Shown here: positions 34,265-41,472 of the stretch, one piece after another
How positions within the stretch are numbered: position 1 is the first letter of the stretch
Layout: each line of letters opens with the position of its first letter
DNA from: Bacillus sp. S/N-304-OC-R1
GTDB taxonomy: Bacteria > Bacillota > Bacilli > Bacillales > Cytobacillaceae
Assembly: GCF_019749375.1 (NCBI RefSeq)
Contig: NZ_JACWFE010000009.1
Span: 124,001 to 188,000, forward strand
Direction of reading: 5' to 3'
DNA: 64,000 nucleotides
The notes under the pieces: model-generated
What the model was told of the DNA's origin: nothing
What the model saw: the letters and a program-made list of their open reading frames with translations, nothing else
The model's database searches: none
Program-made: the position numbers and the translations under genes

Positions 34265-35510
34265 TGGTTAAATCCTCCTTTCGTGGTTTGATAACTATAT
34301 GAGGAGTAATAATTTTTTCTATTTGTTCATTTTCAATAAATGGAGTTTGAACTATTTGAACACCATCAGGAGTCTTATAAATTGCTCTACCAGGTACTTC
34401 AAGTTTTTCAGCCCCCGATTCATCAAGTACTACTCTTGAAGCAATGGCATCTCTCAACTTATAAGTAATGACTGTATCACAATTCTGCTTAATTTGTTTA
34501 TTCATAACATCTGCGGTTGGATATTGGCTGCAATAAATGAGTCTGTAACCTAACCCAGCCCCAATTCTAGCTATTTCCGAGAGCGCTTCTTCACACTTGC
34601 GGGCTTTTTCCTTCTCTTCTTTCCCTGTGATGATGTTTGGCGAGATTTGTGCTGCTTCATCAATAATAATGAAATGTCTAATATCAATCCCAGCTTCTTT
34701 AATGTCTTCTGATCCATTTTTATCAAACCACCCTTTCATTTGCTCCATTTCATTTTTTACCTTTAATAACGTTGATAAAGCTTCATCTAAATTTGTTGCA
34801 ACCTCTATTACTTGTTTGGCATTCCTAAAACGAGTAAATGCTAGGCCGCCTTTCAGATCAATGAGCGTCAGCTTTGTATTATCTGGTTGCTGATTGATTA
34901 AAGATGAAATAATAAGTTTTAATAATACCGTTTTCCCTTTTCTTGTTGCCCCGGCTAAAGTTATATGCCCTCTTTCCATATTGTGATTTATAAAGCCATA
35001 TCTCGTTTCCCCAAGTGGAACTTCCCAATCAATACATTGCTTTAACATACTTTCATCAAATATTATCTTTGAAGGCATATGGCGATCTAAAACTTTGATA
35101 TGCAACATTCCATCATAACTAAGCTCGACATCCTTTTCAGATACATACCTGTTCTCATATATGTCTTTTATTTGCCTAATTGGATTGCTTTTTAGTTTTA
35201 TTTGAGTAAATGATTTAAATTCAATCGTTCCCTTTCTATTGTTTAGCCCATCCCTAAGATGATCTTTCCTCTTCTCAAAATCACTAAAAGATAATCCTAA
35301 TGGGATCCGATAAATATATTCAGTTCCCCATTCATGTTTTTTCTTTCTATATAACTGTATCGTTTTAAGCTCCTTCCCCTCCTTAATATAAAGACCACAA
35401 TTAAGTGAGATTTTTTTAATTTTCTCCCCATCATCCAATTCTGTTCGTTTTAAATAACTGATTCCAACTAATGCAGCGGCGGCTGAAGTCGAGAGTATTT
35501 CAAACAGCAT
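34212..35510 (-). CDS. FtsK/SpoIIIE-type DNA translocase of the mobile element
   Basis: A 432-residue ATPase. After an N-terminal beta-rich region (about 1-170) comes the RecA-like motor with Walker A GATRKGKTVLL, Walker B HFIIIDEAAQ and sensor IYCSQYP. It lacks the multiple membrane helices of cellular FtsK, having only a hydrophobic N-terminus (FEILSTSAAAALVGISYL). Relatives occur in Bacillus phages and integrative elements next to replication-relaxation genes, where they may move or partition element DNA. GGGGTGATGAA precedes the start. It is divergent from an XRE gene with a palindromic operator between. Confidence 0.85.
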   Translation of the reverse strand: MLFEILSTSAAAALVGISYLKRTELDDGEKIKKISLNCGLYIKEGKELKTIQLYRKKKHEWGTEYIYRIPLGLSFSDFEKRKDHLRDGLNNRKGTIEFKSFTQIKLKSNPIRQIKDIYENRYVSEKDVELSYDGMLHIKVLDRHMPSKIIFDESMLKQCIDWEVPLGETRYGFINHNMERGHITLAGATRKGKTVLLKLIISSLINQQPDNTKLTLIDLKGGLAFTRFRNAKQVIEVATNLDEALSTLLKVKNEMEQMKGWFDKNGSEDIKEAGIDIRHFIIIDEAAQISPNIITGKEEKEKARKCEEALSEIARIGAGLGYRLIYCSQYPTADVMNKQIKQNCDTVITYKLRDAIASRVVLDESGAEKLEVPGRAIYKTPDGVQIVQTPFIENEQIEKIITPHIVIKPRKEDLTIEKTAKSGGNTFKLEEI

Positions 35511-35611
35511 TTCATCACCCCTTATTTATTATTTAGTAATAAATAGTTTCACTGAATACGAATAACGAAAACAAAACTGTGACCATTACTAATATTGAAC
35601 TTATAAGCTTC

Positions 35612-35631
35612 ACTTACCTGTTCAGGTAACG
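35612..35631. promoter_or_regulatory. Candidate XRE operator
   Basis: TTACCTG-TT-CAGGTAA, a perfect inverted repeat midway between the divergent ftsK-like and xre genes. Several AACGAA motifs surround it (about 35,563, 35,629, 35,640 and 35,653). Confidence 0.6.
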
Positions 35632-35767
35632 AAATTAAGAACGAATATAGATAACGAATATTGTGATGTATTGGTATATGTCTATTTAGGCATTTGCTTG
35701 TCCTATAACTAAAATTTTTAAAGGACAAGCCATTTTTTAAGCGAATATTAAAATAGGTGATATAAAT

Positions 35768-35965
35768 ATGGAGACTAAGTTAGCTAAAATTATTAAAGAA
35801 CGCGGATTGAAACAAGGGTTTATCGCTGAAAAGGCTGGGGTATCAAGAGGAGCTTTCAGTTTAATTGTAAGGGGAAAGTCTGTACCCACTTTACCAATAG
35901 CAATCAAGATAGCAAGGGTATTAAATGAAACAGTAGAAAACCTATGGGGAGATATGGTGGACTAA
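35768..35965 (+). CDS. Cro/CI-type XRE regulator
   Basis: A 65-residue protein consisting of one helix-turn-helix (LKQGFIAEKAGVSRGAFSLIVRGKSVPTLPIAIKIARVL) with the common C-terminus ENLWGDMVD. AGGTGAT lies before the ATG. It is divergent from the FtsK-like cassette and probably represses it and itself through the palindrome at 35,612-35,631. It is not necessarily the main prophage repressor, which should lie near the integrase outside the window. Confidence 0.85.
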   Translation: METKLAKIIKERGLKQGFIAEKAGVSRGAFSLIVRGKSVPTLPIAIKIARVLNETVENLWGDMVD

Positions 35966-35993
35966 ATAAAGCTCCTCAAATAAGAGGAGCTCC
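35966..35993. terminator. Bidirectional terminator
   Basis: GCTCCTC/GAGGAGC stem between convergent xre (+) and the YolD-like gene (-). Confidence 0.75.
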
Positions 35994-35996
35994 ACT

Positions 35997-36236
35997 TTAT
36001 AATACAGATACTTTCATTATGTCCATAAATGGAACCTTAGTAATCTCTGAGTTCTTTTCAATATGAATTAATCTTGTACGGCTATCCATCTTAATAATAT
36101 TTCCTTGAACCGTCTCTTTTTCCCAAACATCTAATATTACTTCTGATTTTTCATTATGCGCCTCAACAAGTGTATTGCCAATCTCTTCTAGCTCAAACTC
36201 GTCTCTTGTCGGTCTTTTTTTCTTATCTTTAGCCAT
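35997..36236 (-). CDS. YolD-like protein (short)
   Basis: A 79-residue protein with the C-terminal half of the YolD-like domain (VILDVWEKETVQGNIIKMDSRTRLIHIEKNSEITKVPFMDIMKVSVL). The basic N-terminus KDKKKRPTRDEFELEEIG is the family's start. YolD-like genes accompany SOS-induced Y-family polymerases in Bacillus, and their own role is uncertain. GAGGTG precedes the ATG, and the upstream gene's stop is 2 bp away, so the two form one operon from the SOS-box region. Confidence 0.75.
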   Translation of the reverse strand: MAKDKKKRPTRDEFELEEIGNTLVEAHNEKSEVILDVWEKETVQGNIIKMDSRTRLIHIEKNSEITKVPFMDIMKVSVL

Positions 36237-36238
36237 AA

Positions 36239-36457
36239 TTACGCACCTCTCCTCATACTTCGTACTGGTCCAACCGATAAGATGTTACTTATTTTAAAGG
36301 TCCTCTGCTGCTTACGAATGTAGCAATATGCTCTAAATGACTCCTCTTTTACTGATAAAACCTTAATTCCACGCTGACTAATGCTCCCCTTACAGTCCTG
36401 ATATATCATTTCTAATAATTCGCCACTTGATGCTGCCTTTAATAGTATACTTCTCAT
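36239..36457 (-). CDS. Small WYL-like protein
   Basis: A 72-residue protein. LLEMIYQDCKGSISQRGIKVLSVKEESFRAYCYIRKQQRTFKISNILSV matches the WYL-domain pattern (a beta barrel with YC-Rxx-RTFKI). WYL domains sense ligands and are frequent in DNA-damage and defence regulators. It lacks a DNA-binding part. AAAGGAGG precedes ATG 36457. It is the first gene of the minus operon leaving the twin SOS boxes. Confidence 0.7.
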   Translation of the reverse strand: MRSILLKAASSGELLEMIYQDCKGSISQRGIKVLSVKEESFRAYCYIRKQQRTFKISNILSVGPVRSMRRGA

Positions 36458-36488
36458 CCAATCCGACCTCCTTTATTATCATTTTACA

Positions 36489-36502
36489 CGAACTTTTGTT
36501 CG
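36489..36502. promoter_or_regulatory. LexA (DinR) SOS box 1
   Basis: CGAAC-TTTT-GTTCG keeps both arms of the Bacillus CGAAC-N4-GTTCG consensus. Confidence 0.85.
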
Positions 36503-36517
36503 TTTTCAATTGAATAA

Positions 36518-36531
36518 AGAACTAACGTTCG
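36518..36531. promoter_or_regulatory. LexA (DinR) SOS box 2
   Basis: AGAAC-TAAC-GTTCG has one mismatch to the consensus, 29 bp from box 1. It overlaps the plus-strand promoter zone (TATAAT at 36,534). Confidence 0.7.
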
Positions 36532-36560
36532 CATATAATGTACATGAAGGAGATGGACTT

Positions 36561-36890
36561 ATGATTCGTGATAGAGGAAAAATCAAATGGCAGTCCGCTT
36601 TTTTTATGCCTGAACATGTTTCCATGCTTAAAAAACTTGAGCTTGATGGCCGTAAACAGAAAAAGCCTATCCTAGACGAACAAGAATATGAAGAAATAGG
36701 AATCATGATCATGGATTCGCTTAATTATGCACTACTAATAAAGGTTACAGTTTGGAATCACGGCTATTTTAAACATTATTTAGGGGTAGTTAGCAAGGTT
36801 GATCCAATAATGAAGCACATACTATTAGAGACTGAAAACTTTATGGAACAGATTATGATCAGTGATATTACTGCCGTAGAGAGGATTTAA
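36561..36890 (+). CDS. yolD: YolD-like protein
   Basis: A 109-residue YolD-family protein. MIRDRGKIKWQSAFFMPEHVSMLKKL is the typical opening, and VWNHGYFKHYLGVVSKVDPIMKHILLE the conserved core. ATG 36561 follows AAGGAGATGGACTT, so an ATG at 36510 is not needed. It starts a two-gene operon that leaves the SOS boxes on the plus strand. In B. subtilis yolD is SOS-induced with the polymerase-like uvrX; no polymerase gene is present here. Confidence 0.82.
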   Translation: MIRDRGKIKWQSAFFMPEHVSMLKKLELDGRKQKKPILDEQEYEEIGIMIMDSLNYALLIKVTVWNHGYFKHYLGVVSKVDPIMKHILLETENFMEQIMISDITAVERI

Positions 36891-37247
36891 ATGACAAGGA
36901 TACCCAGTGATGACCGAGATATCATCGAGCAGGCAATGTATTTACCAATGCTTTTAACTGTCCTTGAACGTGATCGACTGGTAATAGAAAAGGCTCCTTT
37001 TAAACTTAAGCAACCTTACATAAACTTGGTAGAAGAAACTATTAAAGCAGTTCAAAGAAATTTGAAGGAAGTAAAAGAAAAAATGCGGAAAGGTAATATG
37101 AATCTTCAACAAATTGGCCATGATGACACGTTTACACAATTTGTATTCTTTTATAAGGGGTATGAGGAGCAGCATAATTATTTTAATCCTCGAATCCGGA
37201 ACAAGGTCCAGGAATTATTAGAGATCTATTTGTATAAACGCTACTGA
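36891..37247 (+). CDS. Conserved phage/YolD-associated protein of unknown function
   Basis: A 118-residue helical protein (IPSDDRDIIEQAMYLPMLLTVLERDR, then PYINLVEETIKAVQRNLKEVKEKM and FTQFVFFYKGYEEQHNYFNPRIRNKVQELLEIYL). It starts at the nucleotide after the YolD stop, hence co-translated. Similar proteins accompany YolD in Bacillus genomes, as far as I recall. No catalytic motif is visible. Confidence 0.7.
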   Translation: MTRIPSDDRDIIEQAMYLPMLLTVLERDRLVIEKAPFKLKQPYINLVEETIKAVQRNLKEVKEKMRKGNMNLQQIGHDDTFTQFVFFYKGYEEQHNYFNPRIRNKVQELLEIYLYKRY

Positions 37248-37376
37248 AAAAATTTGAGGACTGTTTCTTTATAGGTGCTTGAACTGCTTTGCATCGAAGT
37301 AAGTTGGTTGGCGGGCATGAGGGGTAGTGTTTCAACGGTAGAATGAATTTATTATAAAGTTAGATACTTCTGAAGA

Positions 37377-37402
37377 CAAAAAGCCCCAACAAGGGGCTTT
37401 AA
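37377..37402. terminator. Bidirectional terminator
   Basis: AAAGCCCC-AACA-AGGGGCTTT between the SOS operon (+) and a membrane-protein gene (-). Confidence 0.85.
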
Positions 37403-37408
37403 TAATCA

Positions 37409-37837
37409 TTACCTTCTTCTGTCGTCTGAATTACCATAAATAACGATTGCTGAAAGTACTGTAACAATAACTATTCCAATTAATTTAGTAAAAATAAAAC
37501 TAATGAAAACCCATGATATTCCAAAACATAACATGCTCATTAAAAAGCAAATAAACCTACTCTGATCTGGATAATTATCTAAGTAATTATAAATAAATAC
37601 ATCTTTAAGCCAACCAGCTCCAAGTAGGACATAACCCATTGCACACAACAAGTTCAAGCCCCAGGTCATAAGGATTTTTTTCATATCATTACTAGCTTCA
37701 GTCACTATTGAAATAAAACTCTCAATGCTCTCAACTTGGACTTCTTGATGAAAGAAAAATGTATAGGCTCCGAGAAGAAGTAAAATAACGCTTGCTAAAG
37801 TTTTACCAGGTCTATTAGTATATGTTTCTAGAATCAT
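37409..37837 (-). CDS. Small membrane protein of the prophage accessory region
   Basis: About 142 residues with four predicted helices (TLASVILLLLGAYTFFF, MTWGLNLLCAMGYVLLGAGW, FICFLMSMLCFGISWVFISFIF and IVIVTVLSAIVIYG). ATG 37837 is preceded by GGAGGAAA and preferred to TTG 37852. The family is not recognised. A membrane protein in this position could act in superinfection exclusion, but that is only a location-based guess. Confidence 0.6.
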   Translation of the reverse strand: MILETYTNRPGKTLASVILLLLGAYTFFFHQEVQVESIESFISIVTEASNDMKKILMTWGLNLLCAMGYVLLGAGWLKDVFIYNYLDNYPDQSRFICFLMSMLCFGISWVFISFIFTKLIGIVIVTVLSAIVIYGNSDDRRR

Positions 37838-37910
37838 CTCAATTTCCTCCAATATTTGTGAATTTAGATAAACGAATATCCTGTGTCGCTCAGGATATGT
37901 TTTTAAGCCA

Positions 37911-38078
37911 TTAATTAGTAGTTTCTTCGTTTTCTAATTCACCAATTGGGATAAACCAAGCTTTTTTCCCATAAGCCCTTGCCCACAAAATTTGCTGGGT
38001 CTTTGGATGTTTTCTCCAAGCTCTAAAAATTCCAAAACTCTGATGATATTCAGACCATTTCAATTTTTGTTTTTCCAT
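37911..38078 (-). CDS. Small basic protein (55 aa), unknown
   Basis: A 55-codon gene with ATG 38078 preceded by AAAGGA (9 nt). The product is basic and aromatic: KLKWSEYHQSFGIFRAWRKH, then ILWARAYGKKAWFIPIGELE, with an acidic end. The composition and ribosome binding site support a real gene. The function is unknown. Confidence 0.6.
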   Translation of the reverse strand: MEKQKLKWSEYHQSFGIFRAWRKHPKTQQILWARAYGKKAWFIPIGELENEETTN

Positions 38079-38128
38079 TTTTATCAATTCCTTTGCAAAT
38101 GTATTTACAAAGGACCGTTCTTAGTGAT

Positions 38129-38237
38129 ACATTATATATATTAATTCGCCAAAATTAATGTATAATGTAGCGACAATCACATTGCTACGTAAGATTTACG
38201 TCGGCCCTTCGTATGGGCTATTTTTTTTGTCCATTTT
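38129..38237 (+). ncRNA. Candidate short structured transcript
   Basis: An inverted repeat (ACATTATA...TAATGT) contains a TATAAT at 38,161. Downstream are ACGTAA/TTACGT and GGCCC/GGGC hairpins and then T8, giving a possible transcript of about 65 nt. No open frame with a ribosome binding site is present on this strand. The region lies between convergent or tandem accessory genes and opposes the minus-strand leader. Its function, if any, is unknown. Confidence 0.35.
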
Positions 38238-38287
38238 TCATCACCCTTTGCTTTTTTTTCTAAAAACCCTTATTGAGAAAAAGGAGA

Positions 38288-38851
38288 CTAACTCTCCAAC
38301 AACGACCTCACTGATTTATATTTAAATTGTTTTCCCTCTTCACTTATTACTTCATCTCTGTCAATTAAACCTTGCTTCCATAGTGCCAAAAGTTTTGAAC
38401 TCGCTGTGCTAATTTTTGTATTATTTTCATCTGCAAGTTGTCTTGCAGTTAACTCAGCATTGCTATTAATCAAACGGCTAAATATATCTCCTAGATAATC
38501 AGGCAAATGTCCTCTTATCTGGACCATACTATCAATAATTTCAATCATTGCAATTTTATCCTCAGATAATGCAATATCAATATTTTCTCTCTTGCTTGGA
38601 TTAAGCCCAGTTAAAAAAACAAATCTTTCAGGGTTCTCTTTTAATATCGGGATTATATGACCGAATACTTCATGGGGGCAGGAAAAGTCAATATAGAGCA
38701 CATTAGAAAAATCAAAAACAAATACATTTTCTATCGTACTATTTATTACTTCTTCAAACCGTGGCGTTAAGTGTTGTCCGAACTCGCGAGTTACAAATAA
38801 ATTTGTGTTAAAAACTTCTTTTGTAATTGCAGAAACATCTATCACTCTCAT
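38288..38851 (-). CDS. STAS-like domain protein with C-terminal winged helix
   Basis: About 187 residues. The first 115 resemble a STAS-like (DUF4325-type) fold: VFVFDFSNVLYIDFSCPHEVFG holds the strand-loop where STAS proteins are phosphorylated (Ser57 is the aligned hydroxyl), and PERFVFLTGLNP follows. Residues 125-185 form a winged helix (AELTARQLADENNTKISTASSKLLALWKQGLI). ATG 38851 is chosen because AAAGGGGGG lies 7 nt upstream. The gene directly upstream on the same strand encodes a GHKL ATPase. STAS substrates and GHKL kinases form partner-switching pairs, so this could be a phosphorylation-controlled DNA-binding protein. No established name is known to me. Confidence 0.65.
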   Translation of the reverse strand: MRVIDVSAITKEVFNTNLFVTREFGQHLTPRFEEVINSTIENVFVFDFSNVLYIDFSCPHEVFGHIIPILKENPERFVFLTGLNPSKRENIDIALSEDKIAMIEIIDSMVQIRGHLPDYLGDIFSRLINSNAELTARQLADENNTKISTASSKLLALWKQGLIDRDEVISEEGKQFKYKSVRSLLES

Positions 38852-38920
38852 AACCACACCCCCCTTTTAGAAAAAACATAAAACTCTATGAACTAATATT
38901 ATAATCTAGTAGAAGAAATG

Positions 38921-39790
38921 TCAACTACTTAGTTTTGTTGGTAGAGTTATATCAATTTGACATCCCTTAAAAAAGGAGATATCCGAATTTATTTCGTAGT
39001 TTCCTTTTTTCCCATCTTGATAATAACTTGCTCCCCCAGATCTTATAAATAATTCTCCTCCAAATTCAGAAACATAGCTCTTTATATACTTAAAACCCAT
39101 TCCCCCTTTTGATTTACTAGATTTGTTTTCAATGACAGCTTGATATATTGCTTCTTTGTCGCTGAATACATTATCGTAAGTCTCTGCAAATCCAATTCCA
39201 CAATCTGTAATACCTATTTTAACAGGCCAGTTATATTTTATTCTGTTTTGTGTGAAATAATAAGGGACATACTGTACCGATACATATCCGTGTGATTTGC
39301 TGTGCCTACTAATATTTTGACATAGTTCATCTAATATATCTTTAAACTTCTTTATTTCTTGAGAAGTATAATGTAATTGTTCCTTCAAGATACTGCTAAC
39401 TTTTTCTTCGATTGTATGTAATACAGGAAAAACATGAGAGAAGTGAGAGATTCGAGTTAATTCTAATAGAGTTTTATTATCAGAATTTATCCCTCTTTCA
39501 TGTAATGAAATATCATATAGTATTTCTTCTGTCAAATCCCATGATTCCTTTAGTTTTTCAAAAAAACCCATTCTAATTAAATACGACATTATTTTCTCAT
39601 TTGGAAACTTAATAGTATTAAAAGCCTCTATTTCCTCCATAATATGCAACAACATATTTAAACCATAGGGAAAGATAAAATTAATCTTGCTTAAATCAAC
39701 CACATTAAAATTTCCGTCACTACCCTGTAACGAAAATAGCACCTTTTCCATTTCTTTAGAATTTAAGTATTCAGGGAAAATTAAGTCCAT
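38921..39790 (-). CDS. GHKL ATPase with N-terminal STAS-like domain (no HisKA)
   Basis: About 289 residues. Residues 1-75 look like a STAS-like fold (FNVVDLSKINFIFPYGLNMLLHIMEEIEA). Residues 145-285 are a HATPase with N-box FKDILDELCQNISRHSKSHG (Asn159), G1 ITDCGIGFAE (Asp196) and G2 SKSKGGMGFKYIKSYVSEFGG. There is no HisKA domain or phospho-histidine, so it resembles anti-sigma-type serine kinases rather than two-component sensors. ATG 39790 follows AGGAGA (8 nt); the longer frame to 39898 is rejected. It is upstream of the STAS-winged-helix gene (69 bp gap), and the pair sits beside an Abi_2 gene in the accessory zone of the prophage. Confidence 0.7.
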   Translation of the reverse strand: MDLIFPEYLNSKEMEKVLFSLQGSDGNFNVVDLSKINFIFPYGLNMLLHIMEEIEAFNTIKFPNEKIMSYLIRMGFFEKLKESWDLTEEILYDISLHERGINSDNKTLLELTRISHFSHVFPVLHTIEEKVSSILKEQLHYTSQEIKKFKDILDELCQNISRHSKSHGYVSVQYVPYYFTQNRIKYNWPVKIGITDCGIGFAETYDNVFSDKEAIYQAVIENKSSKSKGGMGFKYIKSYVSEFGGELFIRSGGASYYQDGKKGNYEINSDISFFKGCQIDITLPTKLSS

Positions 39791-39966
39791 TATTAAATCT
39801 CCTAGTCTAATGTCATAAATTAATTTTAAAACCGACAAAGCAATTTTGCAATGTGTTAAAAAATAAATATAAATAACCATTACTTTTGGAGGATTCATTC
39901 TAATTCACAATACCGTCACAAGGACTTTCTTCCTGAATAGCTAATATATAGGCAGGAGGGATAGGA

Positions 39967-40137
39967 ATGCTTGCATTTAGGGAGAAGGGTGTAACATATC
40001 ATATTTTTGCAACTAAGGACGAAGTGACGGTTTATGCTGCAACAAAGACATTTGCAGTAAACGCAAAAGGAAAAACCTTTAAAGAGACAATTGCAAAAGC
40101 TAAAAAAGCAGTACGAAAAGAAGCCCCTCTCAAGTGA
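39967..40137 (+). CDS. Small basic protein (56 aa), unknown
   Basis: A 56-codon gene on the opposite strand to its neighbours. ATG 39967 has AGGAGGG about 8 nt upstream. The product begins LAFREKGVTYHIFATKDEVT, then VYAATKTF, and ends with a lysine/alanine helix. The end of the frame forms a terminator. It lies between the Abi_2 and GHKL-ATPase genes. No family is recognised. Confidence 0.65.
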   Translation: MLAFREKGVTYHIFATKDEVTVYAATKTFAVNAKGKTFKETIAKAKKAVRKEAPLK

Positions 40138-40150
40138 GAAGGGCTTTAAA
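40119..40150. terminator. Bidirectional terminator overlapping the small ORF end
   Basis: AAGCCCCTCTC pairs with GAGAAGGGCTT around the stop codon of the small gene. It also follows the Abi_2 stop on the minus strand. Confidence 0.75.
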
Positions 40151-41197
40151 TTAAACATTTACTAAGCTAAAAGAATTTATTTTACTTAGAAAATCAGCAT
40201 GGTTTAAATCTGTAATTTCACTTAAAGATTCATAATAATCAAAAGGCAGACCCATATTTTCTAAAACCCTAATATAATACTTAGGATTTTTTTCACTATA
40301 ATTTTTCAATGTATGAGTGAATCCCACCAATAAATGAATATATGCATTAAAATCACTTTTAAGAAAGAACGATAAAGCAACTATCAATGAAAATACATCA
40401 CTTTTTCCTTGTCCTTTGTCATATTTACTTTTATCAAACTTAAATTTGTTATATGCTGGTGGATAATATGGAAGTTCTTCACTCACTCTGTGACTATAAA
40501 TTCTACCTCCATGAGCTGCCCAATTTCTATATCTCCTAAATATATCTAGCATTTTACTAAAAAACTGTTTCAAATCTTCATCTATTTCTTCTATAGATAC
40601 CCCTAAACATCTAGAAATCAAGTAATCTTTTTCGTCTTTTTTAAAAAGTTTATAGATATATACAAGAGTTCCAAAAGTAGCTCCTTTTACAATAATCCAT
40701 GGAGGGATGTTCTGGTAAGTTTCTCGGTAATGTTTCATAGGATGCTCGTAACTACGACAAATTTTATTTAATTCATAAATCAAAATATCTCTTTCATATC
40801 TACCCGAATTGGTTCTCCGACCTAATTTATAGTTTGATGCGTTTAAATAATCACCCTGTTGATCCCCAAATCTTTCAGCTAGTATATAAGCGATATTAGC
40901 TGAGATAGTATCTTCTACATTACCAAGTGCAAAAGAAATTTCATTTCTAATTTTCTTATCAAACAAATGTATATCAATAATATCTTCAAGAGTAGTATTA
41001 TCTTCAAAAATATCTTCATCATGGTCATTTATTTTAGGTTTAAGGAATATTCCTTTATAACCATTAATTACAGAGTAATAACTATTTTTAGTTAGCAAAT
41101 ATTTAGCTTTATCTTTAGAGTGTATTAATAAATTTCTATTTATCAATATTTCAATCTGTTCATCCAATGTTTTAAAAGGCTTGGTCAAATAAATCAC
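40151..41197 (-). CDS. Abi_2-family abortive infection protein (AbiD/AbiF-like)
   Basis: A 348-residue protein with the Abi_2 pattern. KPFKTLDEQIEILINRNLLI is at the N-terminus, then YYSVINGYKGIFL, LEDIIDIHLFDKKIRNEISFALGNVEDTISANIAYILAERFG and PPWIIVKGATFGTLVYIYKL. RYRNWAAHGGRIYSH supplies the R-x4-H element (Arg224, His229) of HEPN-type RNases. AbiD/AbiF proteins block phage growth in lactococci. Encoded by a prophage, it probably protects the lysogen against other phages. The start is GTG 41197 or TTG 41188, with AAGGGTGA fitting the latter better. The terminator upstream separates it from the lysis genes. Confidence 0.85.
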   Translation of the reverse strand: MIYLTKPFKTLDEQIEILINRNLLIHSKDKAKYLLTKNSYYSVINGYKGIFLKPKINDHDEDIFEDNTTLEDIIDIHLFDKKIRNEISFALGNVEDTISANIAYILAERFGDQQGDYLNASNYKLGRRTNSGRYERDILIYELNKICRSYEHPMKHYRETYQNIPPWIIVKGATFGTLVYIYKLFKKDEKDYLISRCLGVSIEEIDEDLKQFFSKMLDIFRRYRNWAAHGGRIYSHRVSEELPYYPPAYNKFKFDKSKYDKGQGKSDVFSLIVALSFFLKSDFNAYIHLLVGFTHTLKNYSEKNPKYYIRVLENMGLPFDYYESLSEITDLNHADFLSKINSFSLVNV

Positions 41198-41231
41198 CCT
41201 TAGGATTTTCTATTGCTTAAATTATACACTG

Positions 41232-41276
41232 AAAAAAAGAAAAAAACCTTCTAATTCTAAAATTAGAAGGTTTTTC
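41232..41276. terminator. Strong bidirectional terminator after the lysis module
   Basis: AACCTTCTAATT pairs with AATTAGAAGGTT, with A15-rich sequence on one side and T5 on the other. It ends the late operon on the minus strand. The remaining 200 bp to the endolysin stop are AT-rich without a gene. Confidence 0.9.
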
Positions 41277-41472
41277 CCTAGCTATACCTAGCCCATTTCA
41301 TTTATTAAATTCATTATATCCATCTCAATCTTCAATTACAAGTTAAAAGTTACAACAATATATGATAAAATCCTATAAAAAATATTAATATTCGAGAAAT
41401 TACCATGAAAATATACCTATTTTTAATCAAAAAGCTAATTTAAAACTTTTCAGGTTTAAAGGGATTTTATCG

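Noticed and set aside
35540-35665. Repeated AACGAA motifs considered as replication iterons
   Set aside because: The spacing is irregular and no initiator gene is adjacent. They are more likely part of the divergent promoter and operator region.
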